From an uncultured Hungatella sp. (lineage in GTDB: Bacteria > Bacillota > Clostridia > Lachnospirales > Lachnospiraceae): 40,430 bases of DNA. The translations under genes were made by a program, and so were the position numbers. Positions 23,607 through 32,656 of the stretch are shown here, piece after piece. How positions within the stretch are numbered: position 1 is the stretch's first letter; every line of letters begins with the position of its first letter. The stretch spans positions 1 through 40,430 of the forward strand of contig CAJTUV010000031.1 of NCBI GenBank assembly GCA_910579515.1. Reading direction: 5' to 3'. Below the pieces are notes generated by a model. The model made no database searches and had not been told where the DNA came from. It saw nothing but the letters and a program-made list of their open reading frames with translations.

Positions 23607-26588
23607 ATGAGTAAAGGTAAAAGGAAACAGATATTCCTAAAAATGAGAAATAATCTTGTGGTGTTGGCAATGTTTATCTTGGTAGTGGTGCTGTGCGCTA
23701 ATATACTGCGCAGCTCACTTATAGAAAACACCAACAAAATGGGGCGTACTTTGGTGGAAAACTATTCCACGGCTGAGGAAACGAATATGCGGGCCTGCGA
23801 GGCGATTTTGACCATCAGCGTGAATTATATTGAGGAACGGGAAAAGAATCAGGTTTCTCTTCAGGAGCTTAAGGAAGGGCTGTATCCTTTTATGAACGGG
23901 TTAATCGGTCTTTATGGTGAGGAGAATCTTCAGATTTATGGAAAGGCCATGGGCGGTACAGAGCCAATTTCCAACAATCCGGAGATTGAAGCCATGATAG
24001 ATTACAATGTGGAGGATAAGGACTATTATAAAGGGGCAATGGCGGCCCAAGGGGATATCTATATTTCTCCTGCCTATGTGGATACGGTTACTGGTATGCC
24101 GGTAGTTACGATGAGTAAGGCGGTTCCGTCTACGGGAAGTTTTCTTGCTATTGACATGATGTATTCTTGTTTTCAACTGAATAATAAGAATCTGGTCCTT
24201 CCTCAGAAGGCATCGTATTACTTGATTGACAGGGAAGGGACGTTGCTTTACTACAAGACGGCTCTGGATTATGAGTATGCAGAATACCAGGAATGGCTGG
24301 ATCATCTTATGGATCAGATAGATGGGGAGATCGAGAGTCTGGTTCTGGAAAATGTGATCGCCATCAATGGGCTTCGACGTAATGTTTATTTTCATCACAT
24401 GGAAAACGGCTGGATGGCCATTTTGACCATACCAGAAAATGAGATTCTTTCTAATATAAATATGTTCAATCATATTACATACGGGCTCATCTTCCTTGGT
24501 CTGGCTCTCGTCATATTTCAGGCATACCGAACCTACAGACAGGAAAGACAAAAGCAGATGCTTATGGAAGAACGGGACAAAATGGCAGAACGGAACCGAA
24601 TTTATCAGAATGCCATGAACGGAACCGCCAGGGCATATAAGGCGATTTACTATATTGATGTGGTTAATCGAAAGGTTGAGATGCTCTATCCTCATCGTGG
24701 AAAAGGGTCGGAATCTGGTGATTATGATGAGGAGTTTATTCAGAGCCAATTTGAGTCAGGGCTGATTGCAAAAGAGGATGAAAAGCCGGTTAAAGATTTT
24801 CTGGACTTGTCTAAGATATTGAAACAGATGGAGAAAGAAGACCATGTTGAGATTCAATACAAAAGAATGCGAGAAGATGGGAAATATGAGTGGTGTTCTG
24901 CTGTGGTCACTGTGGCTGAGGCAGGAAAGGATCATCCTACTGCCATTACGCTGACCGTGCGCAGTATTGATGAGATTATTCATAAGGAAGAGAAACAAAA
25001 GGAGATGCTTGCTCTGGCAGCGGAGAGGGCAGAGACTGCCAATCTTGCAAAGAGCGACTTTTTGTCCAGGATGAGTCATGATATCCGTACTCCTATGAAT
25101 GCCATACTGGGTATGACGGCTGTTGCAGGGATGCACATTGATGAGCGGGATCGGGTTTTGGACGCTCTTGGAAAGATCACGATTTCCGGAAAGCATCTTT
25201 TGGGACTCATCAATGAGGTTTTGGACATGAGCCGGATTGAGAGCGGTAAGGTCAGCCTGATGGAAGGAGCCTTCAATCTGTCAGATACCATGGAAAGTCT
25301 TTTAACAGTGTTCCATTCCCAGATGGACGCAAAGGGGCTTGAACTGAGCGTAAATATCGCCAGCCTGGACCATGAGGATGTGATTGGGGATGAACAGCGT
25401 CTTCAGCAGATTTTTATGAACATTATGGGCAATGCCATTAAGTTTACTCCGTCTGGCGGTAAGATTTGTATTTCTATTCAGGAAAAACCTTCTCATATCA
25501 AAGGCAGCGGATATTATGAGTTTATTTTTGAGGATACTGGCATTGGTATGGAAAAGGATTATATTCAGAGAATTTTTGAGCCGTTTTCCAGGGCGGCGGA
25601 TTCTCGTACCGGAAAGATTGAGGGCACTGGTCTTGGTATGACCATTGCAGTTAATATTGCCCGTATGATGAACGGTGACATTAAGGTGGAATCTACATTG
25701 GGGAAAGGTTCCAAGTTTACGGTGGCGGTTTATTTAAAGCTTAATGACATCAGCCAGGCGGATTTAGACGCTTTTGCTTTACTTCCGGTTCTGGTGGTGG
25801 ACGATGAGGAAGCGGCTTGTGAGAGCGCTTGTGAGATTTTAAAAAGTCTTTCTATGGATGCGGAATATGTGTTGGACGGTGAGTCAGCTGTGAAACGCAT
25901 CTTAGAGGCAAGGGAAATGGCCAGAGATTTTTCTGTAGTGATTCTTGACTGGAAGATGCCTAAAATGGACGGTGTGGAGACTACAAAGGAGATTCGCAAG
26001 GTAGTGGGGGACGAGATTCCCATTATCATTCTGTCTGCTTATGACTGGTCGGAGATTGAAACAGAGGCTTTGGCAGCCGGTGTGGATGCGTTTATTGAAA
26101 AGCCGCTCTTTAAATCCAGATTGACAAGAGTGCTAAAGGACGTGCTGGGGCTTGAGGAAGAGGATAAACCGGTTACGGCTCTTGAAAATTTCCAGCAGCA
26201 GGATTTTTCAGGAAAGCGGGTTTTGCTTGTGGAAGATAATGAGCTGAATATTGAGGTGGCTTCTGAGCTTCTGGACGTAGTGGGCATTCAGGTGGAACAG
26301 GCCTTAAACGGACAGATTGCTGTTGACAAAGTTCTTGAAAAAGAGGCTGGTTATTTTGATTTGATCTTTATGGATATTCAGATGCCGGTGATGAACGGAT
26401 ACGATGCGGCCAGAGCTATCCGAACATCTAAAAGAGCGGATTTGGAGCGGATTCCGATTATTGCAATGACTGCGGATGCTTTTGCAGACGATATCAGAAA
26501 GTCTGAGGAAGCGGGAATGAACGGCCATATTTCCAAGCCTGTGGACATTGAAAAGCTGGAGGAAGCTTTAAAGAAGTGGATTATGTGA
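23607..26588 (+). CDS. Hybrid sensor histidine kinase with two receiver domains
   Basis: A 993-residue membrane kinase. TM1 is at about residues 14-36 and an extracytoplasmic Cache domain at about 40-285 (YNVEDKDYYKGAMAAQGDIY). TM2 is at about 289-308. A PAS-like segment follows at about 325-460, then HisKA with DFLSRMSHDIRTPMNAILG (His491) and HATPase_c with GTGLGMTIAVNIARMMNG. Receiver 1 has VLVVDDEEAA and phospho-acceptor Asp781 in ILDWKMP. Receiver 2 has LLVEDNELN and Asp923 in FMDIQMP. There is no HPt or output domain, so the phosphoryl group must go to a partner elsewhere. The Cache domain suggests sensing of a small extracellular molecule. The 3' end overlaps the possible first codons of the next gene. 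Confidence 0.93.
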   Translation: MSKGKRKQIFLKMRNNLVVLAMFILVVVLCANILRSSLIENTNKMGRTLVENYSTAEETNMRACEAILTISVNYIEEREKNQVSLQELKEGLYPFMNGLIGLYGEENLQIYGKAMGGTEPISNNPEIEAMIDYNVEDKDYYKGAMAAQGDIYISPAYVDTVTGMPVVTMSKAVPSTGSFLAIDMMYSCFQLNNKNLVLPQKASYYLIDREGTLLYYKTALDYEYAEYQEWLDHLMDQIDGEIESLVLENVIAINGLRRNVYFHHMENGWMAILTIPENEILSNINMFNHITYGLIFLGLALVIFQAYRTYRQERQKQMLMEERDKMAERNRIYQNAMNGTARAYKAIYYIDVVNRKVEMLYPHRGKGSESGDYDEEFIQSQFESGLIAKEDEKPVKDFLDLSKILKQMEKEDHVEIQYKRMREDGKYEWCSAVVTVAEAGKDHPTAITLTVRSIDEIIHKEEKQKEMLALAAERAETANLAKSDFLSRMSHDIRTPMNAILGMTAVAGMHIDERDRVLDALGKITISGKHLLGLINEVLDMSRIESGKVSLMEGAFNLSDTMESLLTVFHSQMDAKGLELSVNIASLDHEDVIGDEQRLQQIFMNIMGNAIKFTPSGGKICISIQEKPSHIKGSGYYEFIFEDTGIGMEKDYIQRIFEPFSRAADSRTGKIEGTGLGMTIAVNIARMMNGDIKVESTLGKGSKFTVAVYLKLNDISQADLDAFALLPVLVVDDEEAACESACEILKSLSMDAEYVLDGESAVKRILEAREMARDFSVVILDWKMPKMDGVETTKEIRKVVGDEIPIIILSAYDWSEIETEALAAGVDAFIEKPLFKSRLTRVLKDVLGLEEEDKPVTALENFQQQDFSGKRVLLVEDNELNIEVASELLDVVGIQVEQALNGQIAVDKVLEKEAGYFDLIFMDIQMPVMNGYDAARAIRTSKRADLERIPIIAMTADAFADDIRKSEEAGMNGHISKPVDIEKLEEALKKWIM

Positions 26589-26617
26589 TAGGTAAAAGAG
26601 GGGCAGGCGGTAGATGG

Positions 26618-27769
26618 ATGGCAGATGGGAGAGGCTATAGCAGAAAGAGGCGTTTTTTGATTTGGGTGCTGGCAGTTTTTTTGGTCTCTGCTTTTTTATA
26701 CGGATGTGGATATTCCAAAGAAGAAAAAATGCGTTTGAAGGCGATAAAAGAGCAGGGCAGGGAGAATGCTGTGAGTTACGTTAAGGCAAAGTATGGTTTT
26801 ACGCCGGAGATCTCTGGGATTGAGGTCTGCAAGGAGCGAAATGATGCAGACCCTCTTCCTTGGGCGAACGGGTATGTGCTGGCTTTTTTAAAGTACGGGG
26901 ATGAAGAATTTCAGGTCCACATCAGTGGAGAGGAACCTACCCTGGAAGGCAGAGATGATTATCAGTATGGGATCATCATGGATGAGGCCAGAGCGTATTT
27001 TAACGATTTGGTGGGGTATGAACTTTATGACCTTTACCTGGAATATGGGGAAAATCCCAACCTGGGGCCTGAATTTCCAGAATGCCATGAGGATTATTTT
27101 TTGAGAGACGTCTACGTCTCTGGCAGTTTTGAGCAGATGCTTTGCCATTCTTCCATGAATATACGAATGGATGACTGTGAAAACCAGGATTTTACGAAAT
27201 GGAAGGAAGAAAAGCCGGAGGTTGTTGATTTTTTTCAAAAGTGTGCCAGGGAGTATGGAACGAAAGCGATCCTGATTTCTTACCGGAGTCCTGAAGATTA
27301 CCAGAAAGGATATGAGCACAACTACGCAAGAGGTGGGATTTTAGATTTTGACATTGAAGAAGACGGTCTTTATATTCGTTCCTACGCAGCTTTTGAGGAG
27401 AGTGAGGAAACCATAAATCGTTTTGAGCTTCAGGAGTTTGACGGTCTGGTGTTTAGCTGCTTTGACAAGTCGGAGGGAGCGGATTTGGTCGTCTCAAAGG
27501 ATGAGGCAGAATGGCTGGATTTAGGAGAGACTAAGGGGGAACCTTTTTCTGGAGTGTACTCTGTGGAAAAGCAGGGGAGAAATCCTGTGGTGATCTATAT
27601 TCCCACAGAGGTGTACGGAAGAGGCGCGAAAGTGTTTATCCAACATTTTTATGATGATAGATGGCGGCAGTATGAGGACTATAACCACCTCACGAGAGAC
27701 AAGCGGTATATTGTGGTGTCGCTTTTAGGACCTTCTGCAGGGAGGGTGGATTTTAGGGTTTTTCGGTGA
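26618..27769 (+). CDS. Probable lipoprotein/membrane-anchored hypothetical protein
   Basis: Not recognised as a family. From ATG 26618 it is 383 residues; a GTG at 26576 is in frame and overlaps the kinase by 13 bp. The N-terminus has RKRR, a hydrophobic stretch (FLIWVLAVFLVSAFL) and then YGCGYS; the Cys (residue 30) could be lipidated, although Tyr at -2 is atypical, so a signal anchor is the alternative. The mature part is acidic and aromatic, with a middle containing AKYGFTPEISGIEVCKERND and a C-terminal beta-rich domain. It is the last gene of the operon with the Cache hybrid kinase, so an outer-face partner of that kinase is plausible. Confidence 0.7.
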   Translation: MADGRGYSRKRRFLIWVLAVFLVSAFLYGCGYSKEEKMRLKAIKEQGRENAVSYVKAKYGFTPEISGIEVCKERNDADPLPWANGYVLAFLKYGDEEFQVHISGEEPTLEGRDDYQYGIIMDEARAYFNDLVGYELYDLYLEYGENPNLGPEFPECHEDYFLRDVYVSGSFEQMLCHSSMNIRMDDCENQDFTKWKEEKPEVVDFFQKCAREYGTKAILISYRSPEDYQKGYEHNYARGGILDFDIEEDGLYIRSYAAFEESEETINRFELQEFDGLVFSCFDKSEGADLVVSKDEAEWLDLGETKGEPFSGVYSVEKQGRNPVVIYIPTEVYGRGAKVFIQHFYDDRWRQYEDYNHLTRDKRYIVVSLLGPSAGRVDFRVFR

Positions 27770-27829
27770 CAGGCAGTTATGCTTAAGGGGCTGTTTTTTC
27801 TTGATGTAACCGTAACCCTGATAAAGGAT

Positions 27830-27859
27830 TTGACATAAAATTATAGTAGAGGGTATAAT
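27830..27859 (+). promoter_or_regulatory. Strong SigA promoter of the kinase/SBP operon
   Basis: Perfect TTGACA (27830-27835) and TATAAT (27854-27859), spacing 18 bp, 56 nt before the kinase start. An imperfect ACAG/CTGT hairpin followed by TTTTTT (27769-27799) may end the previous operon. Confidence 0.85.
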
Positions 27860-27915
27860 AACAGATAGTTACACGCAAATTTTTTTATCTGAAAGTAACA
27901 GAATGGGGACCAAGA

Positions 27916-30489
27916 ATGGAAAAGAGGGAGAACAGAGGCATAAAGGATAAAAGTCTTTCTTTGCTTCTTTCTATCATACTTGTTTTTAGTATATTAGGGG
28001 TGGTTGTATTTTCGGTGGCACGTCAGATATCTGCAGAGATGTCTGCTTCGGCTGTTTCGAATTTAAGCGAAAGTCTGGATTTGATAAAGTGTACCATTGA
28101 AGCTATTATGAAAAAGGAAGCTGAGTATCAAAAGCTTATGGCTCAGGAGCTTGTGGTTATTCAGGATCCAGAGGAATTTATCCGCAGGTATGAAAACAAT
28201 CAGTCAATGGCGAAGATCTCTCTGATTTTGGAAGGAGAAGAGGAAGGGATCTCCAACACAGGGGATCGTTTTTCAGAGGCAGAGCTGGATTTTTCTTCTG
28301 GCGCAACGGTAGACGGCCTTCCTATTTCGAAATCTTATCTGAATTATATGGGGACATGGGCGTATACCATGAAGTGTCCGGTTGTAAAAGACGGCCGTGA
28401 GATAGGGGTTCTCTACATAGAATATATCTATGACTCCTTTGATAAATCGCTTCCCAATGGATTTTACAATGGGAAGGCCATGCTTTATATTATGGATGCC
28501 AATAGTGAAAGGCTGGTTTTAAAGCCTAAGGGAATGGGGGAGCGCAGCGCAGGCCATGTGAATCTGAAAGACTTTTACAGGGCAAACAATATTTTGGAAG
28601 AGGAACTTTTAAAAGAGGTTTCCAAGAGTCTGAAACAAGGGAAGAACATTCTGTTTTACCATGATATTCGTGGAAAAAGTTCGCTGAATTATATGTGGTC
28701 TGTGAACGGGGGAATGATTTATCTCATTGGCTTTGTTCCCATTGAAGCGATTCAACAGGAAGGGAGAACGGTTAATCAAAACATTTTTATCGTCGTCTTT
28801 GTCATGCTGGTCGCATTTTTCCTCTGCTGTCTCTTATATTATTTGAATCATAGACAGCAAAACCTGCTTAGGAAAGAGCAGGAAGAGGAGAGGGAGATTT
28901 ATAATAAACAGCTTGCCGAGGCTTTACAGGCAGCTCAAATGGCAAACAATTCCAAGACTATGTTTCTTTCTAATATGTCTCATGATATCCGCACGCCCAT
29001 GAATGCAGTTTTGGGATTTACGATTCTTCTTGCCAGAGATGCGGAAAATCCTGACAAGGTGAGGGAGTACACAAAGAAAATCATGGCGTCAGGCCAGCAT
29101 CTGCTGAGTTTGATAAATGATATTTTGGATGTGTCAAAAATCGAGAGTGGAAAGGTGGTTCTGAATATTGAGGAGTTTACCTTGAACGATCTGGTGTCTT
29201 CTGTGGACGCCATTATCCGTCCGATGTCAAAGGTGAAAGACCAGCATTTTCAGGTTGAAGTCACAGGAGTGAAGCACGAAAATCTGATGGGAGATGTGAC
29301 CAGGATTAATCAGATTCTGATTAATCTTCTTTCTAATGCAGTAAAGTACACGCCGGAGAAGGGTAATATCTGGTTTCGGATTATAGGACTGAAGCAGCGT
29401 TCCAATCAGTATGAACATCTTCGAATCGAGGTGGAGGACGACGGATATGGGATGACGCCTCAGTTTCTGACTACGGTTTTTGATGCTTTTACCAGAGCGG
29501 AGAACAGCACCACCAATAAGGTTCAGGGCACAGGCTTAGGGATGGCGATAACAAAAAATATTGTGGAGCTTATGGGCGGAACCATTGATGTTTCCAGTGA
29601 GGTGAACAAGGGAACTATTTTTAAGGTAGATTTGGAGTTTCGGATACCAGAGGGACAGGCAGATAAGAAGTTTTGGGAGAATAGCGGAATCTCCCGGATT
29701 CTGGCTGTGGACAGTGATCCGGAGTTCTGTGAGAATATACAGACGCTTATGGGAGATATGGGGGTCTGGGTTGATAAGGCATTTAGTGTAAAAGAAGCCA
29801 TGGACCATATTCAGACCAGGCAGAAAGACGGGGATGGATATCATGTGGTCTTAATGGACTGGGATATGCCAGAGATTGATGGGATTCGGACAGCAGAAAA
29901 GATAAGGGCGATTATGCCAGAGACGGCTCCGATTTTTCTGTTTACATCTCATGATATAGAGGGGATGGACGAAGTTCACAGTGAAGAGAATATCGGCATT
30001 CTGGCGAAACCGTTTTTTGTGTCTGCACTTAAAGAGCGGATTATGGAGCTGCAGGAAAAGAACGGGGAGAAGGGGAGAACAGAAGCAGAAACAGATAACA
30101 GCTTGGAAGGCCTGCGTTTCCTGGCTGCAGAGGACAATGAAATCAACGCGGAAATTCTGGAGGAGATTCTGGAGATGGAAGGAGCCGCCTTTGAGGTGGT
30201 GGAGAACGGAAAAATGGCTTTGGAGCGTTTTAAAGAAGCTGCTCCCGGAGAGTTTGATGCAATTTTGATGGACGTTCAGATGCCGGTTATGAATGGGTAT
30301 GAGGCTACAAAGGCAATCAGGGCCATGGAGCGCGAAGATGCAGGTAAAATTCCCATTATCGCTATGACAGCCAACGCCTTTGCAGAGGATGAGAAAGAGG
30401 CTCTGGAAGCAGGGATGAATGTTCATGTGGCAAAGCCGATTGACATTGAACTGCTTAAAAAAGTGATTAGACAGTGTGTTAGAAATTGA
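27916..30489 (+). CDS. Hybrid sensor histidine kinase with two receiver domains (second)
   Basis: An 857-residue membrane kinase. TM1 is at about residues 13-35, an extracytoplasmic Cache-like domain at about 38-288, TM2 at about 291-312 and a coiled coil (QEEEREIYNKQLAEALQAAQ). HisKA has SNMSHDIRTPMNAVLG (His356). HATPase_c has NLLSNAVKYTPEKG and GTGLGMAITKNIVELMGG. Receiver 1 has phospho-acceptor Asp648 in MDWDMPEIDG, but its acidic pocket reads AVDSDPE, not the usual double Asp, so it may be weakly active. Receiver 2 is canonical (AAEDNEIN, Asp786 in MDVQMP). No HPt or DNA-binding output is present. A solute-binding lipoprotein gene follows after 14 nt. A paralogue of the kinase at 23607 without its PAS region. 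Confidence 0.93.
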   Translation: MEKRENRGIKDKSLSLLLSIILVFSILGVVVFSVARQISAEMSASAVSNLSESLDLIKCTIEAIMKKEAEYQKLMAQELVVIQDPEEFIRRYENNQSMAKISLILEGEEEGISNTGDRFSEAELDFSSGATVDGLPISKSYLNYMGTWAYTMKCPVVKDGREIGVLYIEYIYDSFDKSLPNGFYNGKAMLYIMDANSERLVLKPKGMGERSAGHVNLKDFYRANNILEEELLKEVSKSLKQGKNILFYHDIRGKSSLNYMWSVNGGMIYLIGFVPIEAIQQEGRTVNQNIFIVVFVMLVAFFLCCLLYYLNHRQQNLLRKEQEEEREIYNKQLAEALQAAQMANNSKTMFLSNMSHDIRTPMNAVLGFTILLARDAENPDKVREYTKKIMASGQHLLSLINDILDVSKIESGKVVLNIEEFTLNDLVSSVDAIIRPMSKVKDQHFQVEVTGVKHENLMGDVTRINQILINLLSNAVKYTPEKGNIWFRIIGLKQRSNQYEHLRIEVEDDGYGMTPQFLTTVFDAFTRAENSTTNKVQGTGLGMAITKNIVELMGGTIDVSSEVNKGTIFKVDLEFRIPEGQADKKFWENSGISRILAVDSDPEFCENIQTLMGDMGVWVDKAFSVKEAMDHIQTRQKDGDGYHVVLMDWDMPEIDGIRTAEKIRAIMPETAPIFLFTSHDIEGMDEVHSEENIGILAKPFFVSALKERIMELQEKNGEKGRTEAETDNSLEGLRFLAAEDNEINAEILEEILEMEGAAFEVVENGKMALERFKEAAPGEFDAILMDVQMPVMNGYEATKAIRAMEREDAGKIPIIAMTANAFAEDEKEALEAGMNVHVAKPIDIELLKKVIRQCVRN

Positions 30490-30503
30490 GGGAGAAATAA
30501 GAT

Positions 30504-31823
30504 ATGGAAAAGAATCGGAGATGGAAGGCTCTGACATGGTCAGCGGCCTGTCTGATGACGGCGGTGACGACTGCATTGGCAGGATGTGAGAGCAGGCCAA
30601 GGCTTGATAAAGATCTGATTATATCAGAGGAGACCAATGAGAAAGTTGTAAATATGTTCAGTCCAATGGAAAAAACGGACCCTGACGCCAGCAATGTGGC
30701 CAGAACTGCATCGGATTTGACGGTTTTGATGGCAGAGGAAAAACTGGGGGTAACGGTGGCTTACCGGACTTATACGGCAGAGGACTATCAGGATAAAACC
30801 TACGACGATGTAACATTGGACAGAGTGCGAAACAATATGGATGATCTGTATCTGATGAATCCAGATACCATTCAGATTTTGGGGTCAGAGGGAAGGCTTC
30901 TAGATTTATCAGAGCTGGAATCTGCAAAAAATTTGAGAGAGGTTGTGAAAACGGCCAACACAGTGGATGGAAAGCTGGTAGCAATCCCTCAGGAAGTAGT
31001 GGCTAACGGTCTGTTTGTCAACAAGGATCTCTTCGATCAGTATAATCTGAATCTTCCAGAGACGCCAGAGGATTTTCTGGAGTGCTGCAGGGTATTTCAG
31101 GAAAACGGGTTTGAAACTCCTGTTGGAGCGAACCGCTGGTGGCTGGAGAATTTTGTTTTTGCCCAAGCTTATGCGGACTTGTACAATGGAGGAAATACAC
31201 AAAAGGAGATAGACGCGCTCAACCGCGGTGAGAGCAAGTACAGCGATTATATGCGTCCTGGTTTTGAATTTCTTCAGGAAATGATAGACAAAGGTTATAT
31301 TGATGCTAAGGCTGCTTATGTCAGCGAGGCCATTGATGGGGAGGGACCGGATTTTCTGGCTCAGAAAACACCTATTGTCATGGCGTATTGGGGGGCGGCT
31401 AATGCAGAGACGGCTTATGGAAAGACGGATTTTGATTTGCAGGTCATAGGATTTCCCAGCAGCAGAGGACAGATGCCGGTTGTATCTATGACTGGCTTTG
31501 GAATCGGCGCAGAGGCGGAGCATTTAGAAGACGCCAAATCCACGCTGGACATTATGCTTTCTGACGAAGCTCTTTTGATTTATACAGAGACGAATAAGGT
31601 GATTTCTCCGTCTGAGAACGTTGAGGTGGACTGCATTCCGGCCCTGAAACCGTTAAATGAAAAGATAAAGGAAAATGTTTATGTTTTAGGGTCTAATGCG
31701 GGAATGAAAGTGGAGCAGTGGGGAAATACCTGCCTGATTGTGCGAAAGCTGTTAAATGGAGCGACTGTGGAGGAATGTCTGGCAGAGTTTGACAGATTAC
31801 AGGAGGAGTCCTTGGAGAAGTGA
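30504..31823 (+). CDS. Extracellular solute-binding lipoprotein (family 1, sugar type)
   Basis: A 439-residue lipoprotein. The signal peptide ends in the lipobox LAGC with Cys28. The remainder looks like a family-1 (ABC sugar) solute-binding protein: VTLDRVRNNMDDLYLMNP, KLVAIPQEVVANGLFVNKDL, and LPETPEDFLECCRVFQENGF are typical of the two-lobe fold. No permease or ATPase genes are nearby. It lies 14 nt after a hybrid kinase with an external sensor domain and overlaps the next gene by 1 nt. The likely job is to present a bound ligand to the kinase rather than to feed a transporter; this is inference, and a transporter elsewhere is possible. Confidence 0.88.
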   Translation: MEKNRRWKALTWSAACLMTAVTTALAGCESRPRLDKDLIISEETNEKVVNMFSPMEKTDPDASNVARTASDLTVLMAEEKLGVTVAYRTYTAEDYQDKTYDDVTLDRVRNNMDDLYLMNPDTIQILGSEGRLLDLSELESAKNLREVVKTANTVDGKLVAIPQEVVANGLFVNKDLFDQYNLNLPETPEDFLECCRVFQENGFETPVGANRWWLENFVFAQAYADLYNGGNTQKEIDALNRGESKYSDYMRPGFEFLQEMIDKGYIDAKAAYVSEAIDGEGPDFLAQKTPIVMAYWGAANAETAYGKTDFDLQVIGFPSSRGQMPVVSMTGFGIGAEAEHLEDAKSTLDIMLSDEALLIYTETNKVISPSENVEVDCIPALKPLNEKIKENVYVLGSNAGMKVEQWGNTCLIVRKLLNGATVEECLAEFDRLQEESLEK

Positions 31824-32533
31824 TGATACGTCCGACGATTGGTCTTCCTGAGCTGGGGAAGGATTTGTTTTCCTTATATTTACAGCATAAATATGTTTCT
31901 TGCCTGGATCGGGCGGGGGCCGCGGTCCAGTGGCTTGTAACGGCGGCCTCTCCTGAGACTCTTTCGGAGACAGTGGAGTCTGCGTTAACCAGATGCCAAG
32001 GGTTTCTGTTCCCAGATGGGCCAGACATTCAACCAAAGCTTTATGGACAGCTCAGACAGCCTGGAAGTGAAAAATCGAACGAGGCCAGAGATAACTTTGA
32101 GATGGCTCTTCTTTTGGCGGCTTTGGAGGCAGAAAAGCCAGTTTTTTGTATCAATCGTGGAATGCTGCTTTTGAATGTGGCCTTTGGCGGGACTTTGTAT
32201 CAGGATTTAAAATCCCGCCAGCAGTGTGAACATTTTGATTTTTGGCACAGAAGCGTGGCAGCTCATCCTGTTGAACTGGACCCTGACAGCTTTTTGGCAA
32301 AGCAGCTTAAAACCGATGTCCTGACCGTAAACAGTATCCATCGCCAGGCCATAGACAATTTAGGAAAGAGACTTTGGATTTGTGCTGACAGTCCCGACGG
32401 TTTTCCGGAGGCGCTGGAGATGGAGGATTATCCTTTCTGCCTTGCGGTCCAGTGGAATCCTGAGTTTATGACCAGAAAGACGCCTGTGCAGCGGAAATTG
32501 TTTCAAGGTTTTGTGGATGCGTGTCGGAAATAA
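31823..32533 (+). CDS. Class I glutamine-amidotransferase-fold protein lacking catalytic residues
   Basis: A 236-residue relative of PuuD-type gamma-glutamyl-GABA hydrolases (peptidase C26). Fold motifs are well kept: GFLFPDGPDIQPKLYG, KPVFCINRGMLLLNVAFGGT then LYQD, LTVNSIHRQAID, and AVQWNPEF. Active enzymes have GICRG at the nucleophile elbow; here it is FCINRG, so the nucleophile position is Asn111 (a Cys occurs two residues earlier, at 109). The catalytic His of QWHPE is Asn212. Loss of both residues in an otherwise intact fold suggests a binding or regulatory role. The ATG at 31823 shares one base with the stop of the solute-binding protein gene; GTG 31820 is an alternative. Confidence 0.85.
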   Translation: MIRPTIGLPELGKDLFSLYLQHKYVSCLDRAGAAVQWLVTAASPETLSETVESALTRCQGFLFPDGPDIQPKLYGQLRQPGSEKSNEARDNFEMALLLAALEAEKPVFCINRGMLLLNVAFGGTLYQDLKSRQQCEHFDFWHRSVAAHPVELDPDSFLAKQLKTDVLTVNSIHRQAIDNLGKRLWICADSPDGFPEALEMEDYPFCLAVQWNPEFMTRKTPVQRKLFQGFVDACRK

Positions 32534-32556
32534 CTATATGTAAAGGAGAAAATGTG

Positions 32557-32652
32557 ATGGATGAGATTTTAAGCAACCCTTTGTCCTGGCTGTTATTTGG
32601 GCTTTTTATGAGCATTGTGACTACGATTGTTCAGTATTTCAGGAGAAAGTGA
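32557..32652 (+). CDS. Small membrane protein, 31 aa
   Basis: ATG 32557 lies 8 nt after AAAGGAG and opens a 31-codon frame with one predicted membrane helix (LSWLLFGLFMSIVTTIVQYF) and a basic tail RRK. It ends 4 nt before the WYL regulator start. The good ribosome binding site and the tight spacing to the next gene support translation. Its function is unknown; it may be a leader or a membrane peptide co-expressed with the regulator. Confidence 0.55.
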   Translation: MDEILSNPLSWLLFGLFMSIVTTIVQYFRRK

Positions 32653-32656
32653 CAAG

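Noticed and set aside
23901..24749. 282-residue minus-strand open frame
   Set aside because: It lies entirely within the first hybrid kinase gene on the opposite strand and has no domain resemblance.
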